Positions 60,033-64,000 of a stretch of 64,000 bases of DNA are shown in pieces. Source of the stretch: Pseudactinotalea suaedae (lineage in GTDB: Bacteria > Actinomycetota > Actinomycetes > Actinomycetales > Beutenbergiaceae). The stretch spans positions 415,368 to 479,367 of the forward strand of contig NZ_WNXY01000002.1 in NCBI RefSeq assembly GCF_009733815.1, in the 5' to 3' direction. The first letter of the stretch is position 1. Every line of letters begins with the position of its first letter. Made by a program: the position numbers and the translations under genes. The notes under the pieces were generated by a model that ran no database searches, was not told where the DNA came from, and saw only the letters and a program-made list of their open reading frames with translations.

Positions 60033-60730
60033 CGAACCCAGCCGCGCTGAGCGGGCGCGACCTGACCAGGGTGTTCACCACGCCGTCGGGCGACGTCCAT
60101 GCGCTCACCGAGGTGAGCCTGGAGGTGCGTCCCGGCGAGCTGCTCGTGGTGCGCGGACCGTCCGGCTCGGGCAAGACGACCCTGCTGAACCTGCTGGGCG
60201 GGCTGGACACGCCGACGTCGGGCGAGGTCTGGCTCGGCGAGACGGAGCTGACGGCGATGTCCGAGCCGCAGCTGCTCGAGGTGCGCCGGACCCGGCTGTC
60301 CTACATCTTCCAGTCGTTCGGTCTGATCCCGGTGCTCTCGGCGGCCGAGAACGTCGAGGTGCCGTTGCGGCTGGTGGCGACGCCCGGCCTGGACCGTGAG
60401 CGACGCGTGGCGGAGGCGCTCGACCTGGTGGGACTGGCGCCGCACGCCAACCAGCGCCCGTACGAGCTGTCCGGCGGCCAGCAGCAGCGGGTCGGCATCG
60501 CCCGCGCGCTGGTGTCCGAGCCGGAGATCCTCATCGCCGACGAGCCGACCGGACAGCTCGACTCCGCGACCGCGGCGACCATCATGGACCTGCTCTCGAC
60601 CCTGGTGCACGAGCGAGGGCTGGCCGCCGTGGTCTCCACGCACGACCCGCTGCTGATGAGTCGCGCCGACCGGGTGCTCGAGCTGCACGACGGACGGGCG
60701 CAGCCGCGTGGGCGCCACAGCGCCGCCTGA
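60029..60730 (+). CDS. ABC ATPase, LolD/MacB type
   Basis: The 233-aa ATPase is minimal: Walker A GPSGSGKTT, Q-loop SYIFQSFGLIPVLSAAENV, signature LSGGQQQRVGIARAL, Walker B ILIADEPTGQLD, and switch STHDP. It pairs with the preceding ATPase so the two large permeases have one nucleotide-binding domain each. ATGA overlap joins it to the preceding ATPase gene. Confidence 0.93.
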   Translation: MTNPAALSGRDLTRVFTTPSGDVHALTEVSLEVRPGELLVVRGPSGSGKTTLLNLLGGLDTPTSGEVWLGETELTAMSEPQLLEVRRTRLSYIFQSFGLIPVLSAAENVEVPLRLVATPGLDRERRVAEALDLVGLAPHANQRPYELSGGQQQRVGIARALVSEPEILIADEPTGQLDSATAATIMDLLSTLVHERGLAAVVSTHDPLLMSRADRVLELHDGRAQPRGRHSAA

Positions 60731-60748
60731 GCGGTAGTTTTGACGACC

Positions 60749-61759
60749 GTGACCACGGAGCTGAGACCGGATGTCCGTCCCGAGGCCTGGCGCGGCGCCG
60801 CGGGCTGGGAGGAGCGCGACGGCGCGTTCCGAGCGTGGCGGCTGCTCCCCTCGCTGGTCGGGAGGGCGTTCGCGCCGGAGCTGCTGGCCAAGGCGCGTGA
60901 GGCGGCCGGAGTGCGCCTCGACGTCGTCGCGGACGCGGGGGTGCTCGAGCTCGACGGCGATTACACGATCGACCTCGATCGGGAGCGCCGCATCGACGTG
61001 CTCGTGGACGGCGAGCTCCACCAGCGGGTCGACATCGAGCCGGGGACCGTCCGGGTGAGCGTGCCGCTGCCGGCGGGCGAGCACCGGGTGCAGGTGTGGC
61101 TGCCGCAGGTCGGCGAGCTGTGGCTGCGGTCGCTGCGGCTGCCGGGCTCGGTGTTGCGGGCGGCGCCCGCGGCCGCGGCCCGCTGGACCACCTACGGATC
61201 GTCGATCACGCAGTGCAGCGCCGCGGCGGGTCCGAGCGAGACCTGGCCGGCGGTGGTGGCGCGGGCGCTCGACTGGGACCTCACCTGCCTCGGCTTCGGT
61301 GGTCAGTGCCACATCGACCCGGTGGCGTCCCGCACGATCGCGGCGATCCCGGCCGACATCGTCAGTCTGTGCCTGGGCATCAACATCGCGGGTGCGGCCT
61401 CGCTGTCGACCCGGACGTTCGGGCCGCAGGTGGCCGGGCTGATCGACCAGGTGCGCGAGGCGCACCCGGGAGCGCCGATCGCCGTCATCAGCCCGATCCT
61501 CTCGCCGCCCCGGGAGCGCACCCCGAACCCGGTGGGTGTGACGCTGGAGTGGATGCGCGAGACGATCGGCGAGGTCGTCGACGCGACCGACGACGACCGT
61601 CTCCACCTGATCGACGGGCCCAGCATCATCGGTGAAAGGGATCTCGGGCTGCTCCCCGACGAGCTGCACCCGGACGAGGTCGGCTATCGCCTGATGGGTG
61701 AGCGCCTCAGCGCCGCGCTGGCCCCGCTGCTGACCACCGCGACCGCGACCGTGGCATGA
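60749..61759 (+). CDS. GDSL/SGNH-family hydrolase
   Basis: The 336-aa protein has a beta-sandwich N-terminal domain (about 30-140; WLPQVGELWLRSLRLPG) and a C-terminal SGNH hydrolase domain. TTYGSSITQC carries the nucleophile serine, GFGGQCHIDP the block-II glycine, SLCLGINIAG block III, and DELHPDEVGY the catalytic Asp/His. No signal peptide is present, so it acts inside the cell, perhaps as a carbohydrate esterase. GTG at 60749 sits 8 bp after TAGTTT, a possible -10, so the mRNA may be leaderless. TTG at 60740 is an alternative. apt overlaps its stop. Confidence 0.88.
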   Translation: MTTELRPDVRPEAWRGAAGWEERDGAFRAWRLLPSLVGRAFAPELLAKAREAAGVRLDVVADAGVLELDGDYTIDLDRERRIDVLVDGELHQRVDIEPGTVRVSVPLPAGEHRVQVWLPQVGELWLRSLRLPGSVLRAAPAAAARWTTYGSSITQCSAAAGPSETWPAVVARALDWDLTCLGFGGQCHIDPVASRTIAAIPADIVSLCLGINIAGAASLSTRTFGPQVAGLIDQVREAHPGAPIAVISPILSPPRERTPNPVGVTLEWMRETIGEVVDATDDDRLHLIDGPSIIGERDLGLLPDELHPDEVGYRLMGERLSAALAPLLTTATATVA

Positions 61760-62322
61760 GCGAGGTGAGCGTGGCCGAGGTGGTCGAGCGGGCTGCCGCC
61801 ATGATCATCGAACGCACCCGGCTGACGCCGGACTTTCCTTCGCCCGGCGTGCTGTTCCGGGACCTGACCCCGGTGCTGTGCCATGCCGACTCGCTGGGCG
61901 TGATCGCCGAGGCCATCGCTGCCCTGGGTGGCGACGCCGACCTGTATGCGGCCCTCGAGGCTCGCGGGTTCCTGCTGGGAGCGGCGGCCGCCGTGGCCGG
62001 GGGCGGCGGCGTGCTGCCGCTGCGCAAGCCTGGAAAGCTGCCCGGTACCGGGACCGAGGCCCTGCTGGTGCAGGGGTACCAGCTCGAGTACGGCACCGCC
62101 TCGCTGGAGCTGCAGCCGGCTGATGTCGGGGAGGGCTCGCGGGTGGTGGTCGTCGACGACGTGCTGGCGACCGGCGGCACCGCCGCCGCGGCGGTGGAGC
62201 TGGTGCGTCGAGCGGGTGGTGTGGTGACCGCCGTCGTGGTGGCGATGGAGCTCGCTGCCCTCGGCGGACGTTCCCGCATCCCGGCGGACGTGCCCGTGCA
62301 CGCAATCACGACCATCGACTGA
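61756..62322 (+). CDS. apt: Adenine phosphoribosyltransferase
   Basis: Apt salvages adenine to AMP using PRPP. The 188-aa protein has the opening TPDFPSPGVLFRDLTPVL, EARGFLLGAAAA, RKPGKLPGTG, LEYGTASLELQ and the PRPP loop VVVVDDVLATGGTAAAA. All expected motifs are present. ATG at 61756 overlaps the GDSL gene stop as ATGA, which ties it to that hydrolase. Confidence 0.94.
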   Translation: MSEVSVAEVVERAAAMIIERTRLTPDFPSPGVLFRDLTPVLCHADSLGVIAEAIAALGGDADLYAALEARGFLLGAAAAVAGGGGVLPLRKPGKLPGTGTEALLVQGYQLEYGTASLELQPADVGEGSRVVVVDDVLATGGTAAAAVELVRRAGGVVTAVVVAMELAALGGRSRIPADVPVHAITTID

Positions 62323-62445
62323 CGCCGCCCAGCACAAGTCGGGTGTGGTGGTCCTCAGGGCTGAAGAGCCGCTCTGGACCGCGGGTCAGTGGACTACCTG
62401 CCCGCCACGACGCCGTGGATCATCCGGTGGTCTCGGAGCCGCGCT

Positions 62446-62528
62446 GACATGCCCCGTGTCCCCGCTACCGCCTGATGGCTTGGCTCCGACATCCCGCTGC
62501 CCCCGCCACCGCCTGACGTGGGCTCCGT
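62446..62528 (+). repeat. Imperfect tandem repeat, about 42 bp, two copies
   Basis: Units at 62446-62487 and 62488-62528 share GACAT...CCCCGC[TC]ACCGCCTGA...GGCTCC. They lie in the 205-bp gap between apt and the HNH gene, in which I see no gene. Confidence 0.5.
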
Positions 62529-64000
62529 CAGCCTGATGCCCGATCGTGGACAGCCCGATGTCCCCGCCTCCGGTGGGGTGGCGGGGTTGGGGGCGGGTGG
62601 TTCAGAAGGGTGGTGGGCCGAGGTCGTCGAGAGTGCCGCGACCCTCGACGCTGTCCATGGAGTTCATGGTTCGCGAGCCCGTCGAGGGCGTCCAGTCCGG
62701 GGATGCCTCGCCGGCGGCCACCAGCGGCTGTGGTGGTCTCGACCTGGTGTCCGGCCTCCACGCCACTGTCATCGCCGTCGTCGGTGTCTGGTCGGTGGCG
62801 TGCTTGGTGTCGGGTGAGGTAGTCGACGGTGCCGTCGCGGTTGCGGCGGATGCGTAGGCCGTGGGGTGTGCGCCACAGCACCGCCCCGTTTGTCAGGATG
62901 AGGTAGCGGAACCCGTGGTGGGTCTTGAGGTTGTGATGGCGTTGACACAACAACCGCAGGTTCGTGGTCTCGGTCCGACCACCGGCCTCGGGATCGGCGT
63001 GGTCGTAGGGCTCGACATGATCGTCCTGGCAGTACAGCGCCTTGGCGCGGCAGTTCGGGAAGACACAGGTGCCATCACGTAACCGGAGCTGTTCCTTGAT
63101 CCGACCCGGGACCTCATAGGAATCGGCCTGCTGGTAACCGTTCAGGTCCAGCACCGGCCGCACCGCAACCCGGGTGTGCGGGTCAGCGCACCAGGCCCGG
63201 ATGGTCTCGGCGGTGATCGGGGTCGCGGTGTTCTCCACCCGCCCCACCCACACCGGCACCCGCCACCCCTCGCCGTTGACACCGCAACCCGCACTGTCGC
63301 CGCTATCGGGAGCAGCGCTGTCGCCGCCTTCGGGAGCAGCGCCACCGCGGCTGCCGCTGGGGCTGATGCCGGGGTGCCCGGTGTTGGCGGGGCCGCGGCT
63401 GAGCATGTCGTAGATCGCGGCATCGGTCAGGTGCACGTAGAGCACCACCTGCCGCCGGGACCGCACGCGCACCCCACCGTGGCCACCAGTACCGGCGTCG
63501 CAGGCCTGGCCGTCGGCGGTGTCGTCGGCGTGGTCGGCGTGGTCGTCGCTGCTGCTACCGGTGACTGGTTGACCTTGGAAGGTCAGGTGTTCGCGGGCGA
63601 GCTCACCCAGCGCGCGGGCGCGGCGCACGTTCAACGGGTCGGCTGATCCCCACGCAGCCAGCTGCTGCGCCGAGTGCGACAGCGCCGCCTCCAGATCCAA
63701 CGCATCCGGCAGATCCACCCAGCCACTGACCTCGGTCAACCCGGCCAGACCGGTCTGGTCCAGACGGATCTGCACCCCCCGCTGCTCGGCCCGCTCGGCC
63801 GCCACCTGCTCGGCCAGCTCGCTGTCATGACGGGCCATCGCGGTCGCGATCAACCCCTCCAACTGATGGCCACTGACCCGGTCCGCCGCCGCAGCGATCT
63901 CACGATCCACGAACCCCGCCGCCAGCCTGCTCAACCCGCCAGTGGCCTGCGCGATCCGACGCGCCCGCCACGGCTTGACCTCACCAGCCAGCACCCGAGC
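62528..64000 (-). CDS. DUF222/HNH endonuclease-domain protein, 13E12 type (N-terminus outside window)
   Basis: About 490 residues are visible. The N-terminal portion is the helical DUF222 region (EVKPWRARRIAQATGGLS, FVDREIAAAADRVSGHQLEG). A central low-complexity Gly/Asp/Ala region follows. The C-terminal HNH nuclease reads TCVFPNCRAKALYCQDDHVE and LRLLCQRHHNLKTHHGF, with zinc-type Cys pairs and catalytic His. The family (13E12 repeats in Mycobacterium) occurs in many copies in actinobacterial genomes and its role is not established. The start lies beyond position 64000. The basic, Pro-rich tail may be partly degenerate. Confidence 0.85.
   Translation of the reverse strand, partial: ARVLAGEVKPWRARRIAQATGGLSRLAAGFVDREIAAAADRVSGHQLEGLIATAMARHDSELAEQVAAERAEQRGVQIRLDQTGLAGLTEVSGWVDLPDALDLEAALSHSAQQLAAWGSADPLNVRRARALGELAREHLTFQGQPVTGSSSDDHADHADDTADGQACDAGTGGHGGVRVRSRRQVVLYVHLTDAAIYDMLSRGPANTGHPGISPSGSRGGAAPEGGDSAAPDSGDSAGCGVNGEGWRVPVWVGRVENTATPITAETIRAWCADPHTRVAVRPVLDLNGYQQADSYEVPGRIKEQLRLRDGTCVFPNCRAKALYCQDDHVEPYDHADPEAGGRTETTNLRLLCQRHHNLKTHHGFRYLILTNGAVLWRTPHGLRIRRNRDGTVDYLTRHQARHRPDTDDGDDSGVEAGHQVETTTAAGGRRRGIPGLDALDGLANHELHGQRRGSRHSRRPRPTTLLNHPPPTPPPHRRRGHRAVHDRASG

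Noticed and set aside
59351..61669. 772-codon open frame on the minus strand opposite ATPases and GDSL hydrolase
   Set aside because: Antisense shadow with Gly/Arg/His-rich sequence and no motif.
1..64000. CRISPR array, prophage, plasmid origin or integrase with att sites
   Set aside because: No regularly spaced repeats, phage structural genes, replication genes or integrase were found, and no duplicated tRNA end lies near 46.4-46.6 kb.

Overview
The window is very GC-rich chromosomal DNA with strong third-position GC, frequent GTG starts and many 4-bp ATGA/GTGA gene overlaps. A four-cysteine ribosomal protein L28, a DUF3515-ddl pair, an NdgR-leuCD divergon, F420-type LLM and Rv2258c-like enzymes, and sugar importers without their own ATPase point to an actinobacterium, most likely Propionibacteriales (Nocardioides/Aeromicrobium-like). 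The genus is inferred from gene content, not from a search.

Backbone: recG, rpmB, thiL, DUF3515, ddl, murA, leuD, leuC and ndgR, then tRNA-Glu, tRNA-Gln, gltX and an FAA-family hydrolase. These are housekeeping genes that tend to lie near each other in actinobacteria. Accessory blocks separate them here.

1-11.6 kb: an exporter ATPase (cut by the window edge), recG, an uncharacterised zinc-ribbon protein, rpmB, a GNAT acetyltransferase, a CBS protein, thiL, a TIGR01777 epimerase, a DUF6328 membrane protein, a DUF3515 lipoprotein, ddl, a trans-sulfuration-type PLP enzyme overlapping a small SPPW methyltransferase, and an AMIN-like lipoprotein.

11.6-19.1 kb: a catabolic operon of IclR regulator, FAD-dependent oxidoreductase, sugar-binding lipoprotein, two permeases and a Tat-exported 650-aa alpha/alpha-toroid-like protein, with a readable promoter and a perfect 15-bp operator-like palindrome. 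19.2-23.5 kb (minus strand): drug-type ABC exporter, DesK/DesR-type two-component system and a PlsC acyltransferase. 23.7-25.9 kb: VOC protein, SMP-30 lactonase and a mannonate-dehydratase (UxuA) homologue, all overlapping. 25.9-28.8 kb: two adjacent SPFH (stomatin/prohibitin-type) membrane proteins. 28.9-31.8 kb: SAM methyltransferase, LysR regulator and LLM oxidoreductase.

31.8-37.0 kb: murA, a hypothetical protein, leuDC and divergent ndgR. 37.0-38.0 kb: a repeat-rich stretch and a MerR regulator with a MerR-type promoter. 38.0-44.6 kb: a second catabolic cluster (sugar-binding lipoprotein, two permeases, sulfatase) divergent from an unusual regulator in which an IS630-transposase-like HTH region is joined in frame to a LacI repressor. 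44.7-46.3 kb: a CPBP membrane protease and TetR regulator flanking two tandem operators. 46.4-51.7 kb: tRNA-Glu, tRNA-Gln, HAD, MOSC, gltX, FAA hydrolase, methyltransferase and a YjbR protein. 51.8-62.3 kb: a DUF418-like membrane protein with a Q/P/W-rich tail, an operon of two very large FtsX-type permeases and two ATPases (one with an AbrB-like tail), a GDSL hydrolase and apt. 62.5-64 kb: a DUF222/HNH (13E12-type) protein running off the window.

The two carbohydrate clusters, the lactonase/UxuA trio and the sulfatase suggest use of complex, partly sulfated or uronate-containing glycans; the substrates are not known. No CRISPR array, prophage or complete IS was seen. The most unusual items are the transposase-HTH/LacI fusion, the AbrB-tailed ABC ATPase and the SPFH pair.
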